Origin: 66-474 sp040388785
GTDB taxonomy: Bacteria > Pseudomonadota > Gammaproteobacteria > Xanthomonadales > Rhodanobacteraceae
Reading direction: 5' to 3'
DNA: 64,000 bases
Assembly (NCBI GenBank): GCA_040388785.1
Contig: JAZKBD010000035.1
Coordinates: forward strand, 11,364 to 75,363
Below the pieces are notes generated by a model. It was not told where the DNA came from, did not search any database, and worked only from the letters and a program-made list of their open reading frames with translations. Each line of letters opens with the position of its first letter. Position 1 is the first letter of the stretch. The position numbers and the translations under genes were made by a program. Positions 28,487-36,953 of the stretch are shown here, piece by piece.

Positions 28487-30102
28487 TCACGCCCCTCGCA
28501 AATCCCGCATCCGGAAGCCGCCCGCGAACAGCGCGCCGGCGTACGCCACACTGCCCACGCACACCAGCAGCACCAGTTTCCAGATGCGCGTGATGATGCG
28601 TTCATGAGTCCACTGCTGCCACGGCCACAGCCACAGGCCGGCGCCGACCACGATCACCAGTGCCGCGCAGGCAAGGCCCATGCGCAACCAGTGACGAGCC
28701 CATCCGGGCTGGCGCCGATACACGCCCGCGCGTCGCAGGTAGCTCCACAGCAGCGCGACTTGCAGGTAATTGGAGATGGAGCTGGCAATCGCCATGCCGA
28801 GTTGCAGTCCGGGTACCCGCGCGATGCCGTCCAGCCACGGCAGATGCTTCAGGCCCGCCGGCGCCCACAGCTCGAACAGCAGCGCGATCAGCGCGAAATT
28901 CGCGACCATGTTGACGACCAGCGCAATCACGCCGGCACGCACCGGCGTCTTCGTGTCCTGGCGCGCGTAGAACGCCGGCAACAGCGTGCGCGTCAACGCG
29001 ATCGCGGGCATGCCCGCGGACAATCCCATGATCGTGATCGCGGTCATGTGGCTGTCGAACGCGGTGAATTTCCCATTCTGGAAACAGGCCGCCACCACCG
29101 GTTCGGCCAACAGCAACAGGCCGCACATGGCGGGCAGCGCGATCAGCAGCGTGGTGCGCAAGCCCCAATCCAGCGAACGCGAGAAGCCTTTCTCATCTGC
29201 GCTGACATGATGGCGTGAAAGCGCCGGCAGGATCACGGTACCCAGCGCGACACCGAATACGCCCAGGGGCAACTCGAGGAAGCGCGTCGCCTGCGCCAAC
29301 CACGTCTGCGAACCCGTGATCAGCAGTGAAGCCACGGCGGTATCGAGCAACAGGTTGATCTGCGCCACCGACGAGCCGAACAGCGTCGGCACCATCAGCC
29401 GCATGATTTTCCTGACTTGGGGATGGCCCCAGCCCCAGCGCGGCAGCGCCAGCAGGTCAAGGCGCTGCACGGCCGGCAGCAGGAACAGCAACTGCAGGAT
29501 GCCCGAGACCAGTACCGCCCAGCCCAGCGCCTCGATCGGCACCGCGAGATAGCGCGCACCCCATAGTGCACCCGCGATCAGGCACACGTTGAGGATCACC
29601 GGCGCCAACGCCGGCAACGCGAATTTGTGGAAACTGTTGAGCACGCCGCCGCACAACGCGGTCAGCGACACGAACAGCAGAAACGGAAACGTCAGCCGCA
29701 GCAGCTTGATAGTCAGGTCGAATTTGTGCGGCTGGTCCAGTGCACCGGGCGAAAAGCCTGTCGCCACCTGCGGCGCGAAGATGATCCCGAGCGCCACGAT
29801 CACCAGCAGCACGCCGCCCAGCGTGCCGGTGACACGCGCGGTCAGGTCCTTCAACTCGGCGTGGCTGCCGGTTTCCTTGACCTCGGTGAACACCGGCACG
29901 AACGCGGTGGAGAACGACCCTTCCGCGAACAGCCGGCGCATGAAGTTGGGCACCGGAACGCCACCCAGAAGGCGTCGGTGGCCGCGCTGACGCCAAACAC
30001 GTGGGTAATGGAGATGTCGCGCGCCAACCCCAGCAGCCGCGAAATCATGGTCATGCTGCTGAACGAGAGCACCCCGCGCAGCAGGCTGGGTTGGCGGTTC
30101 AT
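28487..30102 (-). pseudogene. murJ: Lipid II flippase MurJ (MviN), frameshifted near the N-terminus
   Basis: Flips the peptidoglycan precursor lipid II across the inner membrane and is normally essential. The start at 30102 reads MNRQPSLLRGVLSFSSMTM...ARDISITHVFGVSAATDAFWVAFR. The remainder continues in another frame (PNFMRRLFAEGSFSTAFVPV onward), with about 14 hydrophobic segments to the stop at 28487. One missing base near 29951-29956 explains the break: inserting a G restores FRVPNFMRR. Because murJ is usually indispensable, a sequence error is more likely than a dead gene. Confidence 0.9.
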
Positions 30103-30141
30103 GCGGCGAACCTCGGCGACCGCAGACCGGTCATCGCAGGA

Positions 30142-30170
30142 TTGACTGCAATTCGCAATGCCGCGATACT
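30142..30170 (+). promoter_or_regulatory. Sigma-70-type promoter of rpsT
   Basis: TTGACT (30142-30147), a 17-bp spacer and GATACT (30165-30170), about 40 bp before the rpsT GTG/ATG region. This is the best-matching promoter I saw in the window. Confidence 0.7.
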
Positions 30171-30209
30171 AGGCGGCTTCGTTCCGCACCCATTTTCCGG
30201 AGTCACCCC

Positions 30210-30473
30210 GTGGCCAACATCCAGTCCGCCAAGAAGCGCGCCCGCCAGGCTGAAACCCACCGCATGCGCAACGCCAGCCAGCGTTCGATGCTGCGCTCGT
30301 CGATCCGCAAGGTGCTGAAGGCCATCGAGGCCAAGGACAAGGCCGGCGCCGAGGCAGCCTACAAGGCCGCCGAGCCGGTGCTCGACCGCTACGCCAGCCG
30401 TGGCCTGATCCACAAGAACAAAGCCGCGCGCCACAAGAGCCGCCTCGCCGCGCACGTCAAGGCCATCGCCTGA
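30210..30473 (+). CDS. rpsT: 30S ribosomal protein S20
   Basis: An 87-residue basic ribosomal protein: MANIQSAKKRARQAETHR at the N-terminus and SRGLIHKNKAARHKSRLAAH at the C-terminus. It starts at 30210 (GTG read as Met), diverges from murJ as in many proteobacteria, and has its own promoter and terminator. Confidence 0.97.
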   Translation: MANIQSAKKRARQAETHRMRNASQRSMLRSSIRKVLKAIEAKDKAGAEAAYKAAEPVLDRYASRGLIHKNKAARHKSRLAAHVKAIA

Positions 30474-30499
30474 GCCATTGCCGCAGCACGTCGTTCCGA

Positions 30500-30527
30500 A
30501 AAAGCCGGCGCCAGCCGGCTTTTTTGT
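30500..30527 (+). terminator. Rho-independent terminator of rpsT
   Basis: AGCCGGC-GCCA-GCCGGCT stem-loop followed by TTTTT GTT, 27 bp after the rpsT stop. Confidence 0.88.
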
Positions 30528-30564
30528 TGTCGCGCAAAGCGCCTCGACGGCATCGTGCTTTGCT

Positions 30565-30617
30565 CCCTCTCCCCCAAACAGTTTCACCGTTTGGGGGAGA
30601 GGGCTGGGGTGAGGGGG
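30565..30617. repeat. Intergenic palindromic repeat, copy A
   Basis: A perfect 15-bp inverted repeat (CCCTCTCCCCCAAAC, 30565-30579, and its complement 30589-30603) with a 9-base loop, followed by ctggggtgaggggg. The 302-bp stretch between rpsT and obgE holds no gene; it contains the rpsT terminator and this repeat with its partner. Confidence 0.8.
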
Positions 30618-30703
30618 AAAAACCTTGCCGGCAGCGAACCGCCAGCCCTTCGCGGGGTGCGATTCGCTGCACCTCCGGAAATTCGCGCGGCGCGCGGTGC
30701 GTG

Positions 30704-30751
30704 CCCCCTCACCCTGCCCTCTCCCCCATCGACAAGCGATGGGGGAGAGGG
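30704..30751. repeat. Intergenic palindromic repeat, copy B (inverted)
   Basis: ccctcaccctg followed by a perfect 15-bp inverted repeat (CCCTCTCCCCCATCG, 30717-30731, and 30737-30751). The tail is the reverse complement of copy A's tail, so the two elements face each other about 90 bp apart, like REP/BIME pairs. Confidence 0.8.
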
Positions 30752-30775
30752 TTTGGCAATCGGGCGCACCGACCC

Positions 30776-31822
30776 TCATGCGTCGTCCTGTTCGCGCCTA
30801 TCCAGAACGTCAGCGCGCTCTTCATCAAAAAACCGCTGTGCCGCAAGACAAACCTCGCGGGTACCGAGACGCTCCGCTGCCGAAATAGCGAACCACGGCG
30901 CCTGCCAATCCAATCGTTCGACGATGTCGCTCGCCTTCGCGTCGCGCTCTTCCGGCGCCCACAGGTCGATCTTGTTGAGCAGCAGCCAGCGCGGACGTTG
31001 CAGCAGTTCCGGATCGTGGCGCTGCAGCTCGCCCTCGATGATCCGCACCTGCCCGACCGGATCAACACCGTCCAGCGGCGCGACGTCGACCAGATGCAGC
31101 AACAGGCTGGTACGCGAAACGTGTTTCAGGAACTGGATGCCGAGCCCCGCGCCTTCGGCCGCGCCTTCGATCAACCCCGGAATGTCGGCCACCACGAAAC
31201 CCTGCGACGGCCCCACGCTGACCACGCCGAGGTGCGGCTGCAGGGTCGTGAACGGGTAATCCGCGACGCGCGGTGTCGCCGCCGACACCGCGCGGATGAA
31301 GGTCGATTTGCCGGCGTTCGGGAACCCGAGCAGGCCGACGTCGGCCAGCACCTTCAGTTCCAGCTTCAGTTCGCGTGCCTCGCCTGGCGTGCCGGGAGTG
31401 AAGCGGCGCGGCGCGCGGTTGGTGGAACTCTTGAAATGGATGTTGCCGAGACCGCCCTTGCCGCCCTGCGCCACCAGCAGCTTCTGCCCATGCGCGGTGA
31501 GGTCGCCGATCAGTTCGTCGGTATTGAGGTTGAACACGGACGTGCCGACAGGCACGCGGATCACCGTGTCCTCGCCGCCGCGGCCGTACATGTCGCTGCC
31601 CATGCCATTCTGGCCGCGCTGCGCCTTGAACTGACGCTGGTGGCGGAAGTCGATCAGCGTGTTCAGGCCTTCGTCCGCGACCAGCCACACGCTGCCGCCT
31701 TCGCCGCCGTCGCCACCGTTGGGACCGCCGAACGGAATGAACTTCTCGCGCCGGAAGCTGGCACAGCCGTCCCCGCCGTTGCCGGCCTGCACCTTGATGA
31801 TGGCTTCGTCGACGAATTTCAT
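30776..31822 (-). CDS. obgE: GTPase Obg/CgtA
   Basis: Essential ribosome-associated GTPase. The 348 residues comprise the glycine-rich Obg fold (MKFVDEAIIKVQAGNGGDG, GGPNGGDGGEGGS, GGKGGLGN), then the G domain: G1 GFPNAGKST, G3 DIPGLIEGA, G4 NKIDLW, G5 SAAERLG. It lies downstream of rplU-rpmA, the standard bacterial order. Confidence 0.97.
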   Translation of the reverse strand: MKFVDEAIIKVQAGNGGDGCASFRREKFIPFGGPNGGDGGEGGSVWLVADEGLNTLIDFRHQRQFKAQRGQNGMGSDMYGRGGEDTVIRVPVGTSVFNLNTDELIGDLTAHGQKLLVAQGGKGGLGNIHFKSSTNRAPRRFTPGTPGEARELKLELKVLADVGLLGFPNAGKSTFIRAVSAATPRVADYPFTTLQPHLGVVSVGPSQGFVVADIPGLIEGAAEGAGLGIQFLKHVSRTSLLLHLVDVAPLDGVDPVGQVRIIEGELQRHDPELLQRPRWLLLNKIDLWAPEERDAKASDIVERLDWQAPWFAISAAERLGTREVCLAAQRFFDEERADVLDRREQDDA

Positions 31823-31830
31823 TGAGAGCC

Positions 31831-31903
31831 GTCAATGGCAAAGAGTGAAGGGTAAAGGGTAAAGGCGTGGCTCGGTTCTTCCGTCTTACTCTTTACCATT
31901 GAC
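31831..31903. repeat. Imperfect inverted repeat with GGGTAAA units
   Basis: gtcaatggcaaagagt (31831-31846) is the reverse complement of actctttaccattgac (31888-31903) with one mismatch, flanking tandem gggtaaa units. It lies between rpmA and obgE and could fold into an extended hairpin. Confidence 0.6.
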
Positions 31904-31911
31904 CCTTTACG

Positions 31912-31944
31912 CGCAAACGAAAAGCCCCGCGTGAAGCGGGGCCT
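31912..31944 (-). terminator. Stem-loop terminator or attenuator after rpmA
   Basis: On the minus strand GCCCCGC-TTCAC-GCGGGGC is followed by TTTTCGTTT. It sits 25 bp after the rpmA stop and before obgE, so it may partly separate ribosomal protein and obgE expression. Confidence 0.75.
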
Positions 31945-31966
31945 TCCGGATTCGATGTGGCGCGTG

Positions 31967-32227
31967 TCAGCCGCCCGCGACCACGTTCACCATGCGGCGG
32001 CTCTTGGGGCCCTTGATGGAAAACTCCACCTTGCCATCGACCAGCGCGTACAGCGTGTGGTCGCGGCCGAGGCCGACGCCGACGCCCGGATGGAACTGGG
32101 TGCCGCGCTGACGCACGATGATGTTGCCGGCTTCGACGGCCTGGCCGCCGTACAGCTTGACGCCGAGGTATTTCGGATTGGAGTCGCGGCCGTTGCGCGA
32201 AGAACCTACGCCCTTTTTGTGTGCCAT
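31967..32227 (-). CDS. rpmA: 50S ribosomal protein L27
   Basis: An 86-residue ribosomal protein. MAHKKGVGSSRNGRDSNPKY with KLYGGQAVEAGNIIVRQRG is diagnostic. It lies 12 bp after rplU. No N-terminal cleavage extension is present, as expected in proteobacteria. Confidence 0.97.
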   Translation of the reverse strand: MAHKKGVGSSRNGRDSNPKYLGVKLYGGQAVEAGNIIVRQRGTQFHPGVGVGLGRDHTLYALVDGKVEFSIKGPKSRRMVNVVAGG

Positions 32228-32239
32228 GGCGGCTTCTCC

Positions 32240-32560
32240 TTACTTGCTGCCACCGGCGATGCCGGTGATCTCGATTTCGGTGTAGTGCTGCCGGTGGCCC
32301 ATCTGCTTGCGATGGTGCTTGCGGCGGCGGAATTTCACGATGCGCACCTTGTCGGCGCGGCCGTGGTTACGCACCTTGGCGGTGACGCTGGCGCCCGCGA
32401 CGGTCGGCGCACCGACGGTGACGCCCTCGCCTTCCCCGATCAACAACACCTGATCGAAGGTGATCGCGGCATCGGGTTCGGCATCCAGCTTTTCGACGCG
32501 AAGGACGGCGCCTTGCTCGACGCGGTACTGATGACCGCCGGTAAGAATGACTGCGTACAT
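32240..32560 (-). CDS. rplU: 50S ribosomal protein L21
   Basis: A 106-residue protein: MYAVILTGGHQYRVEQGAVL, then KFRRRKHHRKQMGHRQHYTE, the L21 signature. First gene of rplU-rpmA-obgE. Upstream on the minus strand TTGCCC - 18 bp - TAGAAT (32630-32659) could be its promoter. Divergent from uvrA. Confidence 0.97.
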   Translation of the reverse strand: MYAVILTGGHQYRVEQGAVLRVEKLDAEPDAAITFDQVLLIGEGEGVTVGAPTVAGASVTAKVRNHGRADKVRIVKFRRRKHHRKQMGHRQHYTEIEITGIAGGSK

Positions 32561-32629
32561 GATTCGATTCTCTCGGTTCTGTCGTTATTCTGGGTGAATC
32601 GGGCGCGACAGGTCGCGCTCGAACCTGCA

Positions 32630-32659
32630 ATTCTAGCGTGATTTCAGGGAATTGGGCAA
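32630..32659 (-). promoter_or_regulatory. Possible rplU promoter
   Basis: On the minus strand TTGCCC, an 18-base spacer and TAGAAT, about 70 bp before the rplU start. The -10 is good and the -35 is only fair. Confidence 0.4.
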
Positions 32660-32754
32660 GCCCGGGGGGCGCGGACGGCAGGCATCGAAATCGCGCCCGC
32701 AAACCCCATATCGGGCGGGTCGCTATAGTAACGGGCTTTGCCGCACGCATTCCC

Positions 32755-35619
32755 ATGGACACCATCCGCATCCGCGGTGCCCGCACCCACAACCTCAAGA
32801 ACATCGACCTCGACCTGCCGCGCGACCAGTTGATCGTGATCACCGGCCTGTCGGGCTCGGGCAAGTCCTCGCTCGCCTTCGACACGCTGTACGCCGAAGG
32901 CCAGCGCCGCTACGTCGAATCGCTGTCGTCGTACGCGCGGCAGTTCCTGTCGATGATGGAAAAGCCCGACGTCGACCACATCGAAGGCCTGTCGCCGGCG
33001 ATTTCGATCGAGCAGAAGTCGACCTCGCACAATCCGCGTTCGACGGTCGGCACCATCACCGAAATCCATGATTATCTGCGCCTTTTGTATGCGCGCGTCG
33101 GCACGCCGCGCTGCCCGAACCACGGCACGCCGCTGGCCGCGCAAACGGTCAGCCAGATGGTCGATCAGACGCTGGCGCTGCCGGAAGACAAGCGCTACAT
33201 GCTGCTGGCGCCGGTGATCCGCGAGCGCAAGGGCGAGCACGTGCAGGTGTTCGAGCAGTTGCGCGCGCAGGGTTTCGTGCGGGCGCGCGTCGATGGCACG
33301 GTGTACGACCTCGATGCCGTGCCCGCACTTGGCCTTCGCATCAAGCACACCATCGAAGTGGTGATCGACCGCTTCCGCCCGCGCGACGACTTGAAGCAGC
33401 GCCTCGCCGAATCGTTCGAGACTGCATTGCGGCTCGGCGAAGGTCTGGCGATCCTGGTCGACCTGGATGACGACAAGGCGCCGGAGCAACTGTTTTCGTC
33501 GCGCTATTCCTGTCCGCAGTGCGACTACTCGCTGCCGGAACTGGAACCGCGGCTGTTCTCGTTCAACTCGCCGGTCGGCGCGTGTCCGAAATGCGACGGA
33601 TTGGGCGTCACCCAGTTTTTCGATCCAGCGCGCGTGGTCGCGCACCCCGAGCGCAGCTTCGGCGAAGGCGCGGTGCGCGGCTGGGATCGGCGCAATCCGC
33701 ATTTCTTCCAGATGATCCGCTCGCTGGCGAAGCACTACAGGTTCGACGTCGAGACACCGTGGCAGGAGCTGCCGAAAAAAACGCGCGATGCGATCCTGTT
33801 CGGTTCCGGCGAAGAAAAAATCGAGTTCCGCTATCTGGGCCACGGCAATGGTTCCGGGTTCGCGCGCAAGCACAGCTTCGAAGGCGTGGTGCCGAACCTG
33901 GAGCGCCGCTGGAAGGAAACCGAATCCAACATGGTGCGCGAGGAACTGGCACGCTTCATCAGCGAGCGGCCGTGCCCCGAATGCCACGGCGAGCGGTTGA
34001 ACGTTTCCGCGCGCAACGTGTTCGTGGCCGAGAAGAACCTGCCGTCGTTGTCGGCGCTGGCGATCAGCGACGCGCGCACGTTCGTGGATGGCCTGCAACT
34101 GGCAGGTTGGCGCGGCGAGATCGCCGACCGCATCGTCAAGGAAATCCGCGAGCGCCTGCGGTTCCTGATCGACGTCGGTCTGGATTACCTCACGCTCGAC
34201 CGCAAGGCCGATTCATTGTCGGGCGGGGAGGCGCAGCGCATCCGCCTGGCTTCGCAGATCGGCGCGGGCCTGGTCGGCGTAATGTACGTGCTGGACGAAC
34301 CCTCGATCGGACTGCACCAGCGCGACAACGAGCGCCTGCTCGGCACGTTGACGCGCCTGCGCGACCTCGGCAATACCGTGATCGTGGTCGAACACGACGA
34401 GGACGCGATCCGCCACGCCGACCGTATCGTGGACATCGGCCCCGGCGCCGGCGTGCACGGGGGCGAAGTGATCGCGCAAGGCTCGCTCGACGACATCCTG
34501 AAGGCGCCGCGTTCGCTGACCGGCCAATATCTTTCCGGCAAGCGTTCCATCGACGTGCCGCAATTGCGTCGCCAGCCCGATCCCAAGCGCGTGCTGAAAC
34601 TGAAGGGCGCGCACGGCAACAACCTGCAGCACGTCGATCTGGAAATTCCGGCTGGGCTGTTCACCTGCATCACCGGCGTGTCGGGGTCAGGAAAATCCAC
34701 GCTGGTCAACGACACGCTGTTCCGGATCGCCGCGGTGGAGTTGAACGGCGCCTCGGCGCAACCCGCGCCCTACGAATCGATCGAGAAACTCGACCTGTTC
34801 GACAAGGTGCTGGACATCGACCAGTCGCCGATCGGCCGCACGCCGCGTTCCAACCCGGCCACGTACACCGGCTTGTTCACGCCGCTGCGCGAGTTGTTCG
34901 CGCAGGTGCCCGAGTCACGCGCGCGCGGCTACCAGGCCGGGCGCTTCAGCTTCAACGTCAAGGGCGGCCGCTGCGAAGCCTGCGAAGGCGACGGGCTGAT
35001 CAAGGTCGAGATGCACTTCCTGCCGGACATGTACGTGCCTTGCGACGTCTGCCACGGCAAGCGCTACAACCGCGAGACGCTGGAGATCCACTACAAGGGC
35101 TACACCATCGCCGACGTGCTGGACATGACGGTCGAGCAGGCCAGCGAAGTGTTCGCGCCGGTGCCGCAGATTGCGCGCAAGCTGGAAACGCTGATGGACG
35201 TGGGCCTCGGCTACATCAAGCTGGGCCAGAGTGCGACCACGCTGTCGGGCGGCGAGGCGCAGCGCGTGAAACTGTCGAAGGAACTGTCGCGCCGCGACAC
35301 CGGCAACACGCTGTACATCCTCGACGAGCCCACGACCGGGCTGCACTTCCACGACATCGAACAACTGCTGCGCGTGCTGCATCGCCTCGTCGATGGCGGC
35401 AGCACGGTGGTGGTGATCGAACACAACCTGGACGTGATCAAGACCGCCGACTGGATCATCGACCTCGGCCCTGAAGGCGGCGCAGGCGGCGGGCGCATCC
35501 TCGCAACCGGCATGCCCGAAGACATCGCCGCGACGCCGAATTCGTACACCGGGCAGTTCCTTGCGCCGGTATTGAACGGCGTCGCCGCAAAAATGCAACG
35601 CAAGAAGAAGCGCGCATGA
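32755..35619 (+). CDS. uvrA: Excinuclease ABC subunit A
   Basis: Damage-recognition ATPase of nucleotide excision repair. The 954 residues from ATG 32755 start MDTIRIRGARTHNLKNIDLD. They show two ABC cassettes (Walker A GLSGSGKSSLAFDT and GVSGSGKSTLVNDT), ABC signatures LSGGEAQRIRLASQ and LSGGEAQRVKLSKEL, and zinc motifs CPQCDY...CPKCDG and CEACEGDG...CDVCHG. The stop overlaps the thioesterase ATG. Confidence 0.97.
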   Translation: MDTIRIRGARTHNLKNIDLDLPRDQLIVITGLSGSGKSSLAFDTLYAEGQRRYVESLSSYARQFLSMMEKPDVDHIEGLSPAISIEQKSTSHNPRSTVGTITEIHDYLRLLYARVGTPRCPNHGTPLAAQTVSQMVDQTLALPEDKRYMLLAPVIRERKGEHVQVFEQLRAQGFVRARVDGTVYDLDAVPALGLRIKHTIEVVIDRFRPRDDLKQRLAESFETALRLGEGLAILVDLDDDKAPEQLFSSRYSCPQCDYSLPELEPRLFSFNSPVGACPKCDGLGVTQFFDPARVVAHPERSFGEGAVRGWDRRNPHFFQMIRSLAKHYRFDVETPWQELPKKTRDAILFGSGEEKIEFRYLGHGNGSGFARKHSFEGVVPNLERRWKETESNMVREELARFISERPCPECHGERLNVSARNVFVAEKNLPSLSALAISDARTFVDGLQLAGWRGEIADRIVKEIRERLRFLIDVGLDYLTLDRKADSLSGGEAQRIRLASQIGAGLVGVMYVLDEPSIGLHQRDNERLLGTLTRLRDLGNTVIVVEHDEDAIRHADRIVDIGPGAGVHGGEVIAQGSLDDILKAPRSLTGQYLSGKRSIDVPQLRRQPDPKRVLKLKGAHGNNLQHVDLEIPAGLFTCITGVSGSGKSTLVNDTLFRIAAVELNGASAQPAPYESIEKLDLFDKVLDIDQSPIGRTPRSNPATYTGLFTPLRELFAQVPESRARGYQAGRFSFNVKGGRCEACEGDGLIKVEMHFLPDMYVPCDVCHGKRYNRETLEIHYKGYTIADVLDMTVEQASEVFAPVPQIARKLETLMDVGLGYIKLGQSATTLSGGEAQRVKLSKELSRRDTGNTLYILDEPTTGLHFHDIEQLLRVLHRLVDGGSTVVVIEHNLDVIKTADWIIDLGPEGGAGGGRILATGMPEDIAATPNSYTGQFLAPVLNGVAAKMQRKKKRA

Positions 35620-36134
35620 CCGACAACAAGAAATCATCCAGGCAACGCGCGCCACGCAGACGCACGAAGGCGAACGCGGTTGCGGAATCCGCGTCGTCAT
35701 CCGCAAAGCCCGCAAGTTCGCCGGAACAAACTTCGGTCTCGCGCGTGCTGACAACCATTCCGCTGCACGTCCGCTGGCGCGATCTCGACGCGTTCAATCA
35801 CGTCAACAACTCGTCGTACCTGACCTTCCTCGAAGAGTCGCGCCTGCAATGGCTGCGGAACGTGCCGGGCGACTGGTTCAGCGAACACGCGATGCCGGTG
35901 ATGGCCGCGGTGGAACTGCACTATCGCAAGCCCATCGAATGGCCCGCCGAAATCGATGTGCTGCTTTCCTGCGAACGGCTCGGCAATTCTTCGATGACCA
36001 TCGGCAACCGCATCGTCGATCGCAGTGATCACACCTGCGTGTACGCCGACGGCAACGTGGTGATGGTGTGGGTCGATCCCGCGACCGGCGCGTCGGTGCC
36101 GTTGCCCGACGCCATCCGCGCGGCCTGTACTTGA
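35616..36134 (+). CDS. Hotdog-fold acyl-CoA thioesterase (4HBT family)
   Basis: A 172-residue protein starting at an ATG overlapping the uvrA stop. After a basic, Ser/Ala-rich N-terminal tail of about 45 residues comes the 4HBT core: VRWRDLDAFNHVNNSSYLTF, with the catalytic-type Asp, and EESRLQWL. It resembles YbgC/FadM-like thioesterases; the acyl substrate is unknown. Confidence 0.85.
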   Translation: MTDNKKSSRQRAPRRRTKANAVAESASSSAKPASSPEQTSVSRVLTTIPLHVRWRDLDAFNHVNNSSYLTFLEESRLQWLRNVPGDWFSEHAMPVMAAVELHYRKPIEWPAEIDVLLSCERLGNSSMTIGNRIVDRSDHTCVYADGNVVMVWVDPATGASVPLPDAIRAACT

Positions 36135-36260
36135 TCTTGCGATCGTCCATGATCGCCGCATCAAGGAATCCCTCGCAAATACTGACAACTCGAAACAATA
36201 GACGTCAGAACGGCCATCCATGGCCTGACTTCTCACGAAAGCTTGCTTCGATCCACTCTG

Positions 36261-36953
36261 CTATTTTGCGGCGCCTTGTTCCTTGAGCGTCATCGCCACC
36301 TTGTCGCGCAGGTACACCGGCAACGCTTGTTCGGGCGGCACGCCCTTGCCGGCCGCGAACAGCGGCGCAGCCAGACGCGCGGCATCGCGCGCTTGCGGAT
36401 AACGATCGCCGTCCGTCCAGCGCGGCGGTGACGGCAGACGTTCGCGGATCGCATCGCCGTACGCACTCCAGCCGGTGCCGAGCACGTTCCATGCTTCGGC
36501 TTGCGGCAGGATCAGTCCGGATGCGGGCAGCACGTGTTCCAAGCCCAGCGGCTCAACCAAGCCATCGGAGCCGAACCGGAACGTGCCCGCGTAGATTTCC
36601 TCGCGACGTGCATCGATCGCGGCAATGATGGCGGCACCATTCTTCGGCGCCTGCATCGCCAAGGCCGCGAGCGACGAAACCGGCACCACCGGGATCTCCA
36701 GCGCCAGCGCCAATCCTTGTGCGACGGAAATCGCCAGGCGCACGCCGGTGAACGCGCCCGGTCCTTGCCCGACCGCAATCGCGTCGAGTTGTTTGCGCGA
36801 GATGCCGGCTTCGGCCAGCAACGATTCCGCCATGGGCAGGACGAGTTCGGCGTGACGGCGCGGCGCCAATTCGCTGCGGTCGATCAACGTGTCGCCGCAC
36901 AGCAGTGCGACGGAACAGGCTTCGGTGACGGTTTCGATGGCGAGCAGGTTCAT
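36261..36953 (-). CDS. tsaB: tRNA t6A biosynthesis protein TsaB
   Basis: Scaffold partner of TsaD for N6-threonylcarbamoyladenosine in tRNA. The 230 residues from ATG 36953 begin MNLLAIETVTEACSVALL and contain the signature AVGQGPGAFTGVRLAIS. The start overlaps the stop of the DinG-like helicase (ATGA), so the two are coupled. Confidence 0.95.
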   Translation of the reverse strand: MNLLAIETVTEACSVALLCGDTLIDRSELAPRRHAELVLPMAESLLAEAGISRKQLDAIAVGQGPGAFTGVRLAISVAQGLALALEIPVVPVSSLAALAMQAPKNGAAIIAAIDARREEIYAGTFRFGSDGLVEPLGLEHVLPASGLILPQAEAWNVLGTGWSAYGDAIRERLPSPPRWTDGDRYPQARDAARLAAPLFAAGKGVPPEQALPVYLRDKVAMTLKEQGAAK

